Counted from the stretch's first letter, positions 1-13,780 are shown. The stretch: 64,000 bases of DNA from an uncultured Bacteroides sp. (GCA_944321495.1 CALULP010000008.1:87786-151785), one strand, 5' to 3'. Numbers and translations: made by a program. Notes: generated by a model from the letters alone, not told the origin.

Positions 1-354
1 AGCAACCTGAAGGTAGACAAAGCCAACTTCACCGCCGATGACGTGCTGACCTTCACCGTGGACATCACCAACACCGGCAAGGTGGCAGGCAAGGAAAGCG
101 TACTGCTCTTCAGCAGCGACCTCGTAGCCAGCCTGACGCCCGACAACCGCCGCCTGCGCGCCTTCGAGAAAGTAGAACTGCAACCCGGCGAGACCAAGAC
201 CGTGACGCTGAAGCTGAAAGGCTCAGACCTCGCCTTCGTGGGCTACGACGGCAAGTGGATTCTGGAGCAAGGCGACTTCCGCATCCAGGCAGGCGACCAG
301 ACACTGAACATCGCCTGCACCGACACCAAGAAGTGGGAAACAGCCAACAGATAA
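1..354 (+). CDS. GH3-family glycosidase, C-terminal fragment (5' end outside window)
   Basis: The frame is open from the first base and ends in TAA at 352-354. The visible ~117 residues form the fibronectin-III-like domain that closes many GH3 beta-glucosidases: [18 protein letters not shown], then [11 protein letters not shown] and a final [11 protein letters not shown] stretch. The same domain order is seen in the complete GH3 enzyme at 54509-56731. The catalytic domains lie upstream of the window, so substrate cannot be judged. The product is probably periplasmic, as usual for these Bacteroidales enzymes. A terminator follows at 402-441. Confidence 0.8.
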   Translation, partial: SNLKVDKANFTADDVLTFTVDITNTGKVAGKESVLLFSSDLVASLTPDNRRLRAFEKVELQPGETKTVTLKLKGSDLAFVGYDGKWILEQGDFRIQAGDQTLNIACTDTKKWETANR

Positions 355-401
355 AACGCCCGTCAGACGAGAAACCGATGTTTTCATTCTATATTGAGAG
401 A

Positions 402-441
402 GCCGTCCCGGCCAAGTTGCGGGGACGGCTTTCTTTTTCTT
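402..441 (+). terminator. Rho-independent terminator after the GH3 gene
   Basis: Stem GCCGTCCC (402-409) pairs with GGGACGGC (422-429) across a short loop and is followed by the T-rich run TTTCTTTTTCTT. It lies 48 bp after the GH3 stop. Confidence 0.8.
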
Positions 442-443
442 GA

Positions 444-2687
<2,244 letters not shown>

Positions 2688-2826
2688 GCACACTGCCCGG
2701 CAAGAACCGCCCCGCGCGGGCGGCGCGAAGCTGCACGGTGCACAACCGCCCCGCAGCCCACGCGCCACCCGCGCTTTTTTCATGCCCGGCGGGAGGGGGC
2801 CTTCCATTTTTCCGGACAAAACCCCG

Positions 2827-2885
2827 TCCGTACCCGGGTCGTACCCGGGTCGGTACCTGCTCGGTACTCGTTCGGTACATGCCCG
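2827..2885. repeat. GTAC-centred short tandem array in the 2688-3030 intergenic region
   Basis: Five GTAC-centred units (GTAC at 2830, 2841, 2853, 2864, 2875) are spaced 11-12 bp apart, with flanks CCGGG, CTGC, TCG and ATGC. The rest of 2688-3030 is GC-rich and holds no gene I can support. It ends just upstream of the rimP promoter. Confidence 0.6.
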
Positions 2886-3032
2886 GGGCAGTGAGCCGTG
2901 CATAAAACCGAACAAACAGCGGAGCAGGACCCCTTTGCGCCATGCCGGCTGCCGCCCGACGACACATTTTTGAAACGCGCGCGGGGAAAAACACCCGCCA
3001 TGCGGGCAAAAACACGTTTTTTTACCTAATAT

Positions 3033-3063
3033 TTTGCTGGCAAACAGATTATTTATATCTTTG
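3033..3063 (+). promoter_or_regulatory. Promoter of the rimP-nusA-infB operon
   Basis: TTTG at 3033-3036, a 19-bp spacer, then TATCTTTG at 3056-3063. Both elements fit the Bacteroides sigma-ABfr consensus (TTTG / TAnnTTTG), the best promoter in the window. The rimP ATG is 67 bp downstream. Confidence 0.8.
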
Positions 3064-3130
3064 CGGGCGAAATGGATGATAAGGTGGAGGGGCAGTCAAG
3101 CTCCTCTTTTTTATTCCCAAACGTTAATCT

Positions 3131-3598
3131 ATGATAGAAAAGAAAACCGTTTGTCAGATTGTAGACGAGTGGCTGGAGGGAAAAGACTATTTCCTGGTAG
3201 AAGTGAACATCAGCCCCGACAACAAAATCGTAGTGGAAATAGACCACAAAGAAGGCGTATGGATTGAAGACTGCGTGGAGCTGAGCCGCTTCATCGAGTC
3301 GAAACTGAACCGCGAAGACGAGGATTACGAGTTGGAAGTGGGCTCGGCAGGCATCGGGCAGCCTTTCAAGGTGCTGCAACAATACCTCAACCACATCGGC
3401 GAGGAAGTGGAGGTGCTTACCAACGACGGGCGCAAGCTGGCGGGAATGCTGAAGGCAGCCGACGACAGCCGCTTTACCGTCACCATCCAAAAGAAAGTAA
3501 AGGAAGAGGGAGCCAAACGCCCCAAGTGGGTGGACGAAGACCTGGACTTCGGTTACGACGAAATAAAATATACTAAATACTTAATCAGCTTTAAATAA
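3131..3598 (+). CDS. rimP: Ribosome maturation factor RimP
   Basis: 155-residue RimP/YhbC protein needed for maturation of the 30S ribosomal subunit in the cytoplasm. The N-terminal domain shows VEVNISPDNKIVVEIDHKEGVWIEDCVELSRFIE and the family signature YELEVGSAGIGQPF; the C-terminal SH3-like part carries VEVLTNDGRKLAGML. It is the first gene of the conserved rimP-nusA-infB order, 6 bp from nusA, and is driven by the strong promoter at 3033-3063. Confidence 0.95.
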   Translation: MIEKKTVCQIVDEWLEGKDYFLVEVNISPDNKIVVEIDHKEGVWIEDCVELSRFIESKLNREDEDYELEVGSAGIGQPFKVLQQYLNHIGEEVEVLTNDGRKLAGMLKAADDSRFTVTIQKKVKEEGAKRPKWVDEDLDFGYDEIKYTKYLISFK

Positions 3599-3603
3599 AA
3601 GTT

Positions 3604-4863
3604 ATGGCAAAAAAAGAAGAACCCGTTAGCTTGGTAGATACATTTGCAGAGTTTAAAGAACTGAAAAACATAGACCGCCCCACGATGGTGAGCGTGCTGG
3701 AGGAGTCGTTCCGCAGCGTCATCGCCAAGATGTTCGGCACGGACGAGAACTACGACGTCATCGTGAACCCCGACAAGGGCGACTTCGAGATATGGCGCAA
3801 CCGCGAGGTGGTGGCCGACGAAGACCTGGAAAACCCCAACTTGCAGATTCCGCTGAGCGAGGCACAGAAGATAGACGCCTCTTACGAGGTGGGCGAAGAA
3901 GTGACGGACGAGGTGAATTTTGCCAAGTTCGGCCGCCGGGCCATCCTGAACCTGCGCCAGACGCTGGCTTCCAAAATACTGGAACTGGAGAAAGACAGCC
4001 TTTACAACAAATACATAGACAAGGTAGGCACCATCATCAATGCCGAAGTCTACCAGATATGGAAAAAGGAAATCCTGCTGCTGGACGACGAGGGCAACGA
4101 ACTGCTGCTGCCCAAGACGGAGCAGATTCCTACCGACTTCTACCGCAAGGGCGAAACGGCACGCGCCGTGGTGGCACGGGTGGACAACAAGAACAACAAC
4201 CCGAAAATCATCCTGAGCCGCACGTCGCCCGTGTTCCTGCAAAGGCTGTTCGAGATGGAGGTGCCCGAAATCAACGACGGGCTCATCACCATCAAGAAAA
4301 TAGCCCGCATCCCGGGCGAACGCGCCAAGATAGCCGTGGAAAGCTATGACGAACGCATCGACCCGGTAGGCGCCTGCGTGGGCGTGAAAGGAAGCCGCAT
4401 ACATGGCATCGTGCGCGAACTGCGCAACGAGAACATCGACGTCATCAACTACACGTCCAACACCCAGCTGTTCATCCAGCGCGCCCTCAGCCCCGCACAC
4501 ATCTCCTCCATCCGCCTGAACGAGGAGGAACGCAAGGCTGAAGTGTTCCTGAAACCGGAAGAAGTATCCCTGGCCATCGGCAAGGGCGGCTTGAACATCA
4601 AGCTGGCGAGCATGCTGACGGAGTACACCATCGACGTGTTCCGCGAACTGGACGAAAACGCCGAGGACGAGGACATCTACCTGGACGAGTTCCGCGACGA
4701 AATCGAGGGCTGGGTCATCGACGCCATCAAGGGCATCGGCATCGACACCGCCAAAGCCGCGCTCAACGCACCCCGCGAAATGCTGATTGAACAGGCCGAC
4801 CTGGAAGAAGAAACCGTGGACGAAGTGCTGCGCATTTTGAAAAAAGAATTTGAAGAAGATTAA
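3604..4863 (+). CDS. nusA: Transcription termination/antitermination factor NusA
   Basis: 419 residues, the short NusA form typical of Bacteroidetes (no C-terminal acidic repeats like those of E. coli). Order: N-terminal RNA-polymerase-binding domain (about 1-125), S1 domain (about 130-205), then two KH RNA-binding domains with the signatures GACVGVKGSRIHGIVREL and SLAIGKGGLNIKLASMLT. The acidic tail ends in LKKEFEED. It binds RNA polymerase and nascent RNA to control pausing, termination and antitermination. Spacing of 6 bp from rimP and 9 bp to infB supports one operon. Confidence 0.96.
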   Translation: MAKKEEPVSLVDTFAEFKELKNIDRPTMVSVLEESFRSVIAKMFGTDENYDVIVNPDKGDFEIWRNREVVADEDLENPNLQIPLSEAQKIDASYEVGEEVTDEVNFAKFGRRAILNLRQTLASKILELEKDSLYNKYIDKVGTIINAEVYQIWKKEILLLDDEGNELLLPKTEQIPTDFYRKGETARAVVARVDNKNNNPKIILSRTSPVFLQRLFEMEVPEINDGLITIKKIARIPGERAKIAVESYDERIDPVGACVGVKGSRIHGIVRELRNENIDVINYTSNTQLFIQRALSPAHISSIRLNEEERKAEVFLKPEEVSLAIGKGGLNIKLASMLTEYTIDVFRELDENAEDEDIYLDEFRDEIEGWVIDAIKGIGIDTAKAALNAPREMLIEQADLEEETVDEVLRILKKEFEED

Positions 4864-4872
4864 TAGCAATAT

Positions 4873-7857
4873 ATGACGATAAGGTTAAACAAAGTAACGA
4901 GAGACTTGAATGTAGGAATCACTACGGCTGTCGAATTCCTGCAAAAGAAAGGGTTTACCGTGGAGGCAAACCCCAACACGAAAATTACCGACGAGCAGTT
5001 TGAAATGCTCAAAAAAGAGTTCAGCACAGACAAAGACCTGAAGATTAAGTCCGAACGCTTCAGCCAGGAGCGCCAGAACAAAGAACGCAACAAAGCCTCG
5101 GTAGCCATAGAGGGCTACGGCAACGAGGCCCAGGAACACGCCAAGGTGGAGGAAATCAAAACCGTGGTGCCCGAAGACGTGCGCCCCAAGTTCAAACCGG
5201 TAGGAAAGATTGACCTGGACAAACTGAACCACAAGCACACGGCGCCGGCCGAAACCCCGAAAGAGGACACGCCCGCACCTGCGGAAGAAACTCCCCGGGA
5301 AGAAAAGACAACGGAAACCGCCGAGTCCACGCAAGGACACCAGGCTTCCGCCGAAACCGCACCCGCGGCAACCGAGCCCATAGCCGGACACGAAACACCG
5401 GCGCCCGCCGCCAAGGAAGAGGCACACACGGAAACGACCGCAACCACCGAGCACACTCCTGCCAAGGACACAGAGCAAGAGGAACAGCCGGCAGAAGAAA
5501 CCCCGGCAAGCGATTCCACCCCCACGACAGCCGAAACACCCCAAGAGGAAAAGGGAGAAGAAATATTCAAACTGCATAAGCCGGAATTCGTCTCAAGGAT
5601 TAACGTTATCGGCCAGATAGACCTGGCAGCCCTCAACCAGTCCACGCGCCCCAAGAAAAAATCGAAAGAGGAAAAGCGCAAGGAACGCGAAGAGAAAGAA
5701 AAACAACGCCAGGACCACAAAAAACAAATGAAAGAAGCTATCATCAAGGAAATACGCCGCGATGACAGCAAAAAGGACGAAGAAGCCAACGGAAAGAAGA
5801 AGCGTGCCCGCATCAACAAAGAAAAGGTTGACATCAACAACGCTTCCAACTTCCAACGCAACGAACGCCCCAAGAACAACGGACAAGGAGGCAACCAGCC
5901 CGCAGGAGGCAAGAAGAACAAAGACCGCTTCAAGAAACCCGCCATCAAGCAGGAGGTAAGCGAGGAAGACGTAGCCAAGCAGGTAAAGGAAACCCTGGCA
6001 CGGCTGACCTCCAAGGGCAAGAACAAGGCCGCCAAGTACCGCAAGGAAAAACGCGAGCAGGACGCCGAACGCCGCCACGAACTGGAAAGCCAGGAAATGG
6101 CAGAAAGCAAGATACTGAAACTGACGGAGTTTGTAACCGCCAACGAGCTGGCAAGCATGATGGACGTGCCCGTCACCCAGGTCATCAGCACCTGCATGAG
6201 CATCGGCATCATGGTATCCATCAACCAGCGGCTTGACGCCGAAACCATCAACCTGGTGGCAGAAGAATTCGGCTTCAAGACGGAATACGTCAGCGCGGAA
6301 GTGGCGCAAGCCATCGTCGAAGAGGCCGATGCCGAAGAAGACCTCCTGCCACGCGCACCGATTGTCACCGTCATGGGCCACGTAGACCACGGCAAGACTT
6401 CGCTGCTGGACTACATCCGCAAGTCGAACGTCATTGCCGGCGAGGCCGGAGGCATCACGCAGCACATCGGCGCCTACAACGTGACACTGGAGGACGGCCG
6501 CAAGATAACCTTCCTCGACACGCCGGGACACGAAGCCTTCACCGCCATGCGTGCCCGTGGCGCCAAGGTGACGGATATCGCCATCATCATCGTGGCCGCC
6601 GATGACGACGTAATGCCCCAGACCAAGGAAGCCATCAACCACGCCATGGCCGCAGGCGTACCCATCGTGTTTGCCATCAACAAGATAGACAAGCCGAACG
6701 CCAACCCCGACAAGATTAAGGAGGAACTGGCCGGCATGAACTTCCTCGTGGAAGAATGGGGCGGCAAGTACCAGTCGCAAGACATCTCGGCAAAGAAAGG
6801 CATCGGCGTGCCCGAACTGATGGAAAAAGTGCTGCTCGAAGCCGAAATGCTGGAACTGAAAGCCAACCCCAACCGCAAGGCAACGGGTTCCATCATCGAG
6901 TCGTCGCTCGACAAGGGACGCGGCTACGTGGCCACGGTATTGGTGTCCAACGGTACGCTCCGCGTGGGCGACATCGTGCTGGCAGGTACCAACTACGGCA
7001 AAGTGAAAGCCATGTTCAACGAGCGCAACCAGCGCATGAAGGAAGCCGGTCCGTCGGAACCCGCACTGATATTGGGCCTGAACGGCGCACCTGCCGCAGG
7101 CGACACGTTCCACGTCATCGAAACCGAACAGGAGGCACGTGAAATTGCCAACAAGCGCGAACAGCTGCAACGCGAACAAGGCCTGCGCACGCAGAAGATG
7201 CTGACGCTCGACGAGGTAGGCCGCCGCTTGGCCTTGGGCGACTTCCACGAGCTGAACATCATTGTCAAGGGCGACGTGGACGGTTCGGTAGAGGCATTGA
7301 GCGACTCGCTCATCAAGCTCTCCACGCAACAGATACAGGTGAACGTCATCCACAAGGGCGTGGGACAGATATCCGAGTCCGACGTTTCGCTGGCAGCCGC
7401 CTCCGATGCCATCATCGTGGGCTTCCAGGTACGCCCGTCCAGCTCTGCCGCCAAGCTGGCCGAGCAGGAAGGTGTGGACATCCGCAAGTACTCCGTCATC
7501 TACGACGCCATCGAGGAGGTGAAAGCCGCCATGGAGGGCATGCTCGCCCCGACGGTGAAAGAACAGGTGACCGCCACCATCGAAGTGCGCGAAGTGTTCA
7601 ACATCAGCAAGGTGGGACAAGTGGCAGGCGCCATGGTGAAGACCGGCAAGGTGAAACGCACCGACAAGGCACGCCTCATCCGCGACGGCATCGTGGTCTA
7701 CACCGGTGTCATCAATGCACTGAAGCGCTTCAAGGATGACGTGAAGGAAGTGGGCACCAACTTCGAGTGCGGCATCAGCCTGACCAACTGCAACGACATC
7801 AAGGTAGGCGACATCATCGAGACCTACGAAGAAGTGGAAGTGAAGCAGACCCTGTAA
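4873..7857 (+). CDS. infB: Translation initiation factor IF-2
   Basis: 994-residue GTPase that places initiator tRNA on the 30S subunit. Residues 1-60 form a first IF2_N domain. Residues about 110-230 are a Pro/Ala/Glu/Thr-rich linker, and about 265-420 a Lys/Arg-rich stretch. A second IF2_N domain follows. The G domain carries GHVDHGKTS (about 502), DTPGHEAF (about 551) and NKID (about 603), and domains II-IV follow to the end. The long N-terminal extension is usual in Bacteroidetes. Last gene of the operon. Confidence 0.97.
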   Translation: MTIRLNKVTRDLNVGITTAVEFLQKKGFTVEANPNTKITDEQFEMLKKEFSTDKDLKIKSERFSQERQNKERNKASVAIEGYGNEAQEHAKVEEIKTVVPEDVRPKFKPVGKIDLDKLNHKHTAPAETPKEDTPAPAEETPREEKTTETAESTQGHQASAETAPAATEPIAGHETPAPAAKEEAHTETTATTEHTPAKDTEQEEQPAEETPASDSTPTTAETPQEEKGEEIFKLHKPEFVSRINVIGQIDLAALNQSTRPKKKSKEEKRKEREEKEKQRQDHKKQMKEAIIKEIRRDDSKKDEEANGKKKRARINKEKVDINNASNFQRNERPKNNGQGGNQPAGGKKNKDRFKKPAIKQEVSEEDVAKQVKETLARLTSKGKNKAAKYRKEKREQDAERRHELESQEMAESKILKLTEFVTANELASMMDVPVTQVISTCMSIGIMVSINQRLDAETINLVAEEFGFKTEYVSAEVAQAIVEEADAEEDLLPRAPIVTVMGHVDHGKTSLLDYIRKSNVIAGEAGGITQHIGAYNVTLEDGRKITFLDTPGHEAFTAMRARGAKVTDIAIIIVAADDDVMPQTKEAINHAMAAGVPIVFAINKIDKPNANPDKIKEELAGMNFLVEEWGGKYQSQDISAKKGIGVPELMEKVLLEAEMLELKANPNRKATGSIIESSLDKGRGYVATVLVSNGTLRVGDIVLAGTNYGKVKAMFNERNQRMKEAGPSEPALILGLNGAPAAGDTFHVIETEQEAREIANKREQLQREQGLRTQKMLTLDEVGRRLALGDFHELNIIVKGDVDGSVEALSDSLIKLSTQQIQVNVIHKGVGQISESDVSLAAASDAIIVGFQVRPSSSAAKLAEQEGVDIRKYSVIYDAIEEVKAAMEGMLAPTVKEQVTATIEVREVFNISKVGQVAGAMVKTGKVKRTDKARLIRDGIVVYTGVINALKRFKDDVKEVGTNFECGISLTNCNDIKVGDIIETYEEVEVKQTL

Positions 7858-7936
7858 CCCCGCATTCCTGCCTCTGAAGGCTCATCGGGGAGGAGGTGTC
7901 AAAAACAAGAAGAGAACTGACAATTCATTATTTTCA

Positions 7937-8003
7937 GGCGCGGATTACGCGGATTTCACGGATTAAGTTTATCAAGTCCGCGCAATTCCGTGTCATCCGC
8001 GCC
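7937..8003. repeat. Inverted repeat of the CGCGGATTACGCGG type
   Basis: GGCGCGGAT (7937-7945) faces ATCCGCGCC (7995-8003). The interior repeats GGATT/TCCGCG words, so the whole 67 bp folds back imperfectly. A shorter relative lies at 11056-11112. It sits between infB and the cvpA promoter. Confidence 0.6.
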
Positions 8004-8047
8004 TCCTATTTTATACAGGAAACAACAGAATATTAGGCAAAAGAGTG

Positions 8048-8055
8048 TATCTTTG
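8048..8055 (+). promoter_or_regulatory. Bacteroides -7 box upstream of cvpA-sufB
   Basis: TATCTTTG, 27 bp before the cvpA ATG at 8083. It would drive cvpA and the overlapping sufB. No clear -33 TTTG. Confidence 0.6.
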
Positions 8056-8082
8056 TGCGCGAAAAAAAGACGAGAACAGCCT

Positions 8083-8590
8083 ATGACTACCATCGACATC
8101 ATCATCCTCATCCTCATCGGCACAGGCATCCTGCTGGGACTTATCAAGGGCGCACTGAAGCAACTGGCGGGGCTGTTGGGACTGGTTGTGGGCCTGCTGG
8201 CCGCCAAAGCCTTGTATGCCGCCGTGGCACAGGAGGTGTTCAGCCGCGTGACGGACAACATGACCGTGGCGCAGGTGCTGTCGTTCATTGCCATCTGGAT
8301 AGTGGTGCCGTTGCTGTTCCTGGCCGTGGCGTCATTGCTCACCAAGCTGCTCGACGCCATCACCCTGGGCTGGATAAACCGCCTGCTGGGCGGGGTGCTG
8401 GGCGGGGTGGTACACGCCCTGCTGGTCAGCCTCGTGATATGCGTGCTCGAGGCGGTAGACACCAAGGACGACCTCATCAGCCGGCAGCAGAAGCAGAAAT
8501 CCGCACTGTACTACCGCATGGAACCGCTGGCAGGGCTTTTCTTTCCCGCCGCCAAAGAATTCACCGAACAAATCTATAACGAGATAAACG

Positions 8591-8610
<20 letters not shown>
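8083..8610 (+). CDS. cvpA: CvpA-family inner-membrane protein
   Basis: 175 residues. The start at 8083 ([19 protein letters not shown]) is chosen over an upstream in-frame codon because the latter would lie before the -7 box at 8048-8055. Four hydrophobic segments are visible, beginning at residues 3, 29, 68 and 106, with the Gly-rich [12 protein letters not shown] and [15 protein letters not shown] of the CvpA/colicin V production family. The exact role is unknown in Bacteroidales; in E. coli it is linked to colicin V export and envelope homeostasis. Its last 20 bp overlap the start of sufB, so the two are probably co-translated. Confidence 0.85.
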
Positions 8611-10081
<1,471 letters not shown>

Positions 10082-10106
10082 CCCCCGGAATCCGCGCATT
10101 AATTCG

Positions 10107-10114
10107 TATCTTTG
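10107..10114 (+). promoter_or_regulatory. Bacteroides -7 box between sufB and sufC
   Basis: TATCTTTG, 182 bp before the sufC start. If used, sufCDS has its own promoter and a long leader containing the repeat array at 10151-10238. Confidence 0.55.
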
Positions 10115-10150
10115 CGCACAACGGGCGGCAACGGCCCGGAAAATCCGGCA

Positions 10151-10238
10151 CCGTATCGCCGGCACAACAGCGCCCCATCGCTACCGTGCTGGCACTACAA
10201 CGCTACCGGCGTAGCGTCCCATCGCTACCAAAGCCTGG
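10151..10238. repeat. GTAGCG-type palindromic array, copy 1 (degenerate)
   Basis: Degenerate units such as CCGTATCGCC, ATCGCTACCG, CGCTACCGGCGTAGCG and ATCGCTACC. It belongs to the dispersed family with core GTAGCG-N6-CGCTAC. It lies between a predicted promoter and sufC. Confidence 0.6.
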
Positions 10239-10295
10239 TAATGAGCAATTTGCCGAAGCGGCATCTATATACACCTAAAAAAACGGAATAAACTT

Positions 10296-11048
10296 ATGTT
10301 AGAAATCAAAGACCTCCATGCCAGCATCAATGGCAAAGAAATACTGAAAGGCATCGACCTCACCATCCGCGACGGCGAGGTACACGCCCTGATGGGACAG
10401 AACGGCGCGGGCAAAAGCACGCTGAGCAACGTGCTCGTGGGCCACCCCGCCTACGAAGTGACCCGCGGCACGGTCACCTTCAACGGCAAAGACCTGCTGG
10501 CCATGTCGCCCGAAGACCGCGCGCACGAAGGCATCTTCCTGTCCTTCCAGACCCCGGTGGAAATCCCCGGCGTGTCGATGGTGAACTTCATGCGCACCGC
10601 CGTCAACGAGCAGCGCAAGTACCGCCACCTGCCCGCCCTCTCCGCCAGCGAGTTCCTCAAGCTGATGCGCGAGAAGCGCGCCATCGTCGAGCTGGACAGC
10701 AAGCTGGCCAACCGCTCGGTGAACGAGGGCTTCAGCGGCGGCGAGAAGAAGCGCAACGAAATCTTCCAGATGGCCATGCTCGAACCCACCTTCACCATCC
10801 TCGACGAAACAGACTCCGGACTGGACGTGGACGCCCTGCGCATCGTGGCCGAAGGCTTCAACAAGCTCCGCACGCCGCAGACCTCCGCCCTCGTCATCAC
10901 CCACTACCAGCGGCTGCTGGACTACCTCCGCCCCGACACCGTGCACGTCCTGCTGGGCGGCCGCATCGTCAAGACCGACGGACCGGAACTGGCACAAGAA
11001 ATCGAGCAACGCGGCTTCGACTGGATAAAGAAAGAAGCGAACGAATAA
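10296..11048 (+). CDS. sufC: Fe-S assembly ATPase SufC
   Basis: 250-residue ABC-type ATPase that powers the SufBCD scaffold; soluble, not a transporter. Walker A GQNGAGKST, the SufC-specific signature FSGGEKKRNEIFQM, Walker B FTILDETDSGLDVDALRIVAEG and the switch histidine in LVITHYQR are all present. It is followed by sufD after an 81-bp gap that holds an inverted repeat. Confidence 0.97.
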   Translation: MLEIKDLHASINGKEILKGIDLTIRDGEVHALMGQNGAGKSTLSNVLVGHPAYEVTRGTVTFNGKDLLAMSPEDRAHEGIFLSFQTPVEIPGVSMVNFMRTAVNEQRKYRHLPALSASEFLKLMREKRAIVELDSKLANRSVNEGFSGGEKKRNEIFQMAMLEPTFTILDETDSGLDVDALRIVAEGFNKLRTPQTSALVITHYQRLLDYLRPDTVHVLLGGRIVKTDGPELAQEIEQRGFDWIKKEANE

Positions 11049-11055
11049 CATTTTT

Positions 11056-11112
11056 CAGCCGCAGATAATACGGATTAATTTCATGCTGCACGAAGCCGCG
11101 TAATCCGCGCCT
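11056..11112. repeat. Short relative of the CGCGGATTACGCGG repeat
   Basis: CAGCCGCAGATAATACGGATT on the left and CCGCGTAATCCGCGCC on the right form an imperfect fold-back, related in words to 7937-8003. It fills the sufC-sufD gap. Confidence 0.5.
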
Positions 11113-11129
11113 AAAAAATAAGACTATAT

Positions 11130-12527
11130 ATGAGACCCGAACAACAATACATCGACCTCTACGCCCAGGCGGAAGCCCTGCTGCGCAACCACAGCGCCGA
11201 GCCGCTGAACCGCCTGCGCGCCCGTGCCTTTGCCGACTTCGAGCGGCTGGGATTCCCCACCCGCCGGCAGGAAGCCTACAAGTACACCGACATCGCCAAG
11301 TGCTTCGAGCCGGACTATGGCATGAACTTCAAGCGGCTGGCCTTTCCCGTCAATCCCTACGAAGTGTTCCGCTGCGACGTGCCCAACATGAGCACGGCCC
11401 TGTACTTCATGGTCAACGACGCCTTCTACACAGCCGCAAGCCACAAGCCGCAAGCCGCAAGCGCCGAAGCGAAAGCCCCCGCAGCCCGCAACGCTTCACC
11501 CGTAGCCGACGGCGTCATCATCGGCAGCTTCCGCGAACACGCCGGACTCGTAAGCCAATACCTCGGCACCCTGGCCGACACCTCACAGGACGGCATCACC
11601 GCCTTCAACACCGCCTTTGCACAAGACGGGCTGCTCATCTACATCCCCAAGGGCACGGTGGTGGAGAAACCCATCCAACTCATCAATATCCTGCGCAGCG
11701 ACGTACCCCTGCTGGCCAACCGCCGCGTGCTCATCATACTGGAAGACGATGCCCAAGCCCGCCTGCTGGTGTGCGACCATGCCATGGACAGCGTCAACTT
11801 CCTCACCACGCAAGTCATCGAGGTCTTTGCCGGACGCAACGCCGTGTTCGACCTCTACGAATTGGAAGAAACCCATACGGGCAACACCCGCCTGAGCAAC
11901 CTCTACGTCCGCCAGGAAGCAGGCAGCAACGTCCTGCTGAATGGCATGACCCTGACCTGCGGCACCACGCGCAACACCACACGCGTACTCCTCGCCGGCG
12001 AGGGAGCCGAGCTGAACCTGTGCGGCATGGCCATCGCCGACGGCAACCAGCACGTGGACAACCGCACCGTCATCGACCACGCCGTGCCCTCGTGCCGCTC
12101 CAACGAACTCTACAAGTACGTCCTCGACGGGCAAGCCACAGGCGCTTTTGCCGGGCTCATCCTGGTACGCCCCGATGCCCAGCACACCGATGCCCGCCAG
12201 ACCAACCGCAACCTCTGCGCCACCCGCGAAGCCCGCATGTACACCCAGCCCCAACTGGAGATTTATGCCGACGACGTGAAGTGCAGCCACGGCGCCACGG
12301 TGGGACAACTGGACGATGCCGCCCTGTTCTACATGCGCCAACGCGGCATCCCCCTGCACGAAGCACGCCTGCTGCTGATGTTCGCCTTTGTCAACGAGGT
12401 GGTGGACACCATCCGCCTCGATGCCCTGAAGGACCGCCTGCACCACTTGGTAGAGAAGCGCTTCCGGGGCGAACTGGGCAAATGCAGGGAGTGCAAAGTT
12501 ATGTGCAAAGAGAATGAACAACGATAA
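11130..12527 (+). CDS. sufD: Fe-S cluster assembly subunit SufD
   Basis: 465-residue SufD, partner of SufB in the SufBC2D scaffold. Family features: RRQEAYKYTDIAKCF near the N terminus, LLIYIPKGTVVEKPIQLI, NRTVIDHAVPSCRSNELYKYVLDGQATGAFAG and the C-terminal CSHGATVGQLDDAALFYMRQRGI. Residues about 101-118 are an extra Ala-rich insert encoded by a 7-bp direct repeat (11432-11464). sufS starts 13 bp downstream, so the two are co-transcribed. Confidence 0.94.
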   Translation: MRPEQQYIDLYAQAEALLRNHSAEPLNRLRARAFADFERLGFPTRRQEAYKYTDIAKCFEPDYGMNFKRLAFPVNPYEVFRCDVPNMSTALYFMVNDAFYTAASHKPQAASAEAKAPAARNASPVADGVIIGSFREHAGLVSQYLGTLADTSQDGITAFNTAFAQDGLLIYIPKGTVVEKPIQLINILRSDVPLLANRRVLIILEDDAQARLLVCDHAMDSVNFLTTQVIEVFAGRNAVFDLYELEETHTGNTRLSNLYVRQEAGSNVLLNGMTLTCGTTRNTTRVLLAGEGAELNLCGMAIADGNQHVDNRTVIDHAVPSCRSNELYKYVLDGQATGAFAGLILVRPDAQHTDARQTNRNLCATREARMYTQPQLEIYADDVKCSHGATVGQLDDAALFYMRQRGIPLHEARLLLMFAFVNEVVDTIRLDALKDRLHHLVEKRFRGELGKCRECKVMCKENEQR

Positions 12528-12540
12528 TTAAGCAAGACCC

Positions 12541-13755
12541 ATGTACGACATCCACCAGATACGCGCCGACTTCCCCATCCTGGAGCGCACCGTCTACGGC
12601 AAGCCGCTGGTCTACCTGGACAACGGCGCCACCACACAGAAACCCCGCTGCGTGGTAGAGGCCATCACCAACGAATATTACAACACCAACGCCAACGTGC
12701 ACCGCGGCGTGCACTTCCTGTCCCAGCAGGCCACGGAGCTGCACGAAGCCAGCCGCGAAACCGTGCGCCGCTTCATAGGCGCCCGCTCGACGAACGAGAT
12801 AGTCTTCACCCGCGGCACCACGGAAAGCATCAACCTGCTTGCCGCCACCTTCTGTCCCTCGCAGATGCAGGCGGGCGACGAAGTCATCGTTTCCGTCATG
12901 GAACACCACAGCAACATCGTGCCCTGGCAACTGCAGGCCATGCAGCGGGGCATCGTGCTGCGCGTCATCCCCATGGACGACCAGGGCAACCTGCTGACGG
13001 ATGAATACGAAAGACTGTTCTCCCCACGGACAAAGCTGGTCAGCATAGCCCACGTCAGCAACGTGCTGGGCACGGTCAACCCCGTCCGGGAGATGATTGC
13101 CACCGCCCACGCCCACGGCGTCCCCGTGCTGGTAGACGGCGCGCAGAGCATCCCCCACATGCCCGTCGACGTGCAGGCGCTGGATGCCGACTTCTACGTC
13201 TTCTCCGGACACAAGGTCTACGGCCCCACGGGCGTGGGCGTGCTCTACGGCAAAGAGGCGTGGCTGGACAAGCTGCCCCCCTACCAGGGCGGCGGCGAGA
13301 TGATTCAGCACGTGTCGTTCGAAAAGACCACCTTCAACGAACTGCCCTTCAAGTTCGAAGCCGGCACGCCGGACTACATCGGCACCACCGGCCTGGCCAA
13401 GGCGCTGGACTACGTGTCCGCCCTGGGCATGGACAACATCGCCGCCTACGAGCACGGGCTCACCGCCTACGCCCTGCAACGCCTCGGGGAAATCCCCGGC
13501 ATGCGCATCTTCGGCGAAGCCAAGGAGCGGGGCGGCGTCATCTCCTTCCTCGTCGGGAACATCCATCACTTCGACATGGGTACGCTGCTCGACCGCCTGG
13601 GCATCGCCGTGCGCACCGGCCACCACTGCGCCCAACCGCTGATGACGCGCCTCGGCATCGAGGGCACGGTGCGCGCCTCGTTCGGGCTGTACAACACGCG
13701 GGAAGAAGTGGACGCGCTCGTGGCAGGAATCGAGCGGGTGAGGAAGATGTTCTGA
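12541..13755 (+). CDS. sufS: Cysteine desulfurase SufS (class V aminotransferase fold)
   Basis: 404 residues. It removes sulfur from cysteine as an enzyme-bound persulfide for Fe-S assembly and uses PLP. Visible features: YLDNGATTQKP start of the fold, EHHSNIVPWQ, the PLP-lysine motif FSGHKVYGPTGVGVLYG and the active-site cysteine loop VRTGHHCAQPLM. No sufE, sufU or sufA gene is in the window, so the sulfur-transfer partner is encoded elsewhere. Confidence 0.96.
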   Translation: MYDIHQIRADFPILERTVYGKPLVYLDNGATTQKPRCVVEAITNEYYNTNANVHRGVHFLSQQATELHEASRETVRRFIGARSTNEIVFTRGTTESINLLAATFCPSQMQAGDEVIVSVMEHHSNIVPWQLQAMQRGIVLRVIPMDDQGNLLTDEYERLFSPRTKLVSIAHVSNVLGTVNPVREMIATAHAHGVPVLVDGAQSIPHMPVDVQALDADFYVFSGHKVYGPTGVGVLYGKEAWLDKLPPYQGGGEMIQHVSFEKTTFNELPFKFEAGTPDYIGTTGLAKALDYVSALGMDNIAAYEHGLTAYALQRLGEIPGMRIFGEAKERGGVISFLVGNIHHFDMGTLLDRLGIAVRTGHHCAQPLMTRLGIEGTVRASFGLYNTREEVDALVAGIERVRKMF

Positions 13756-13780
13756 CCGCATACCGTAGCAAATAAATTCG

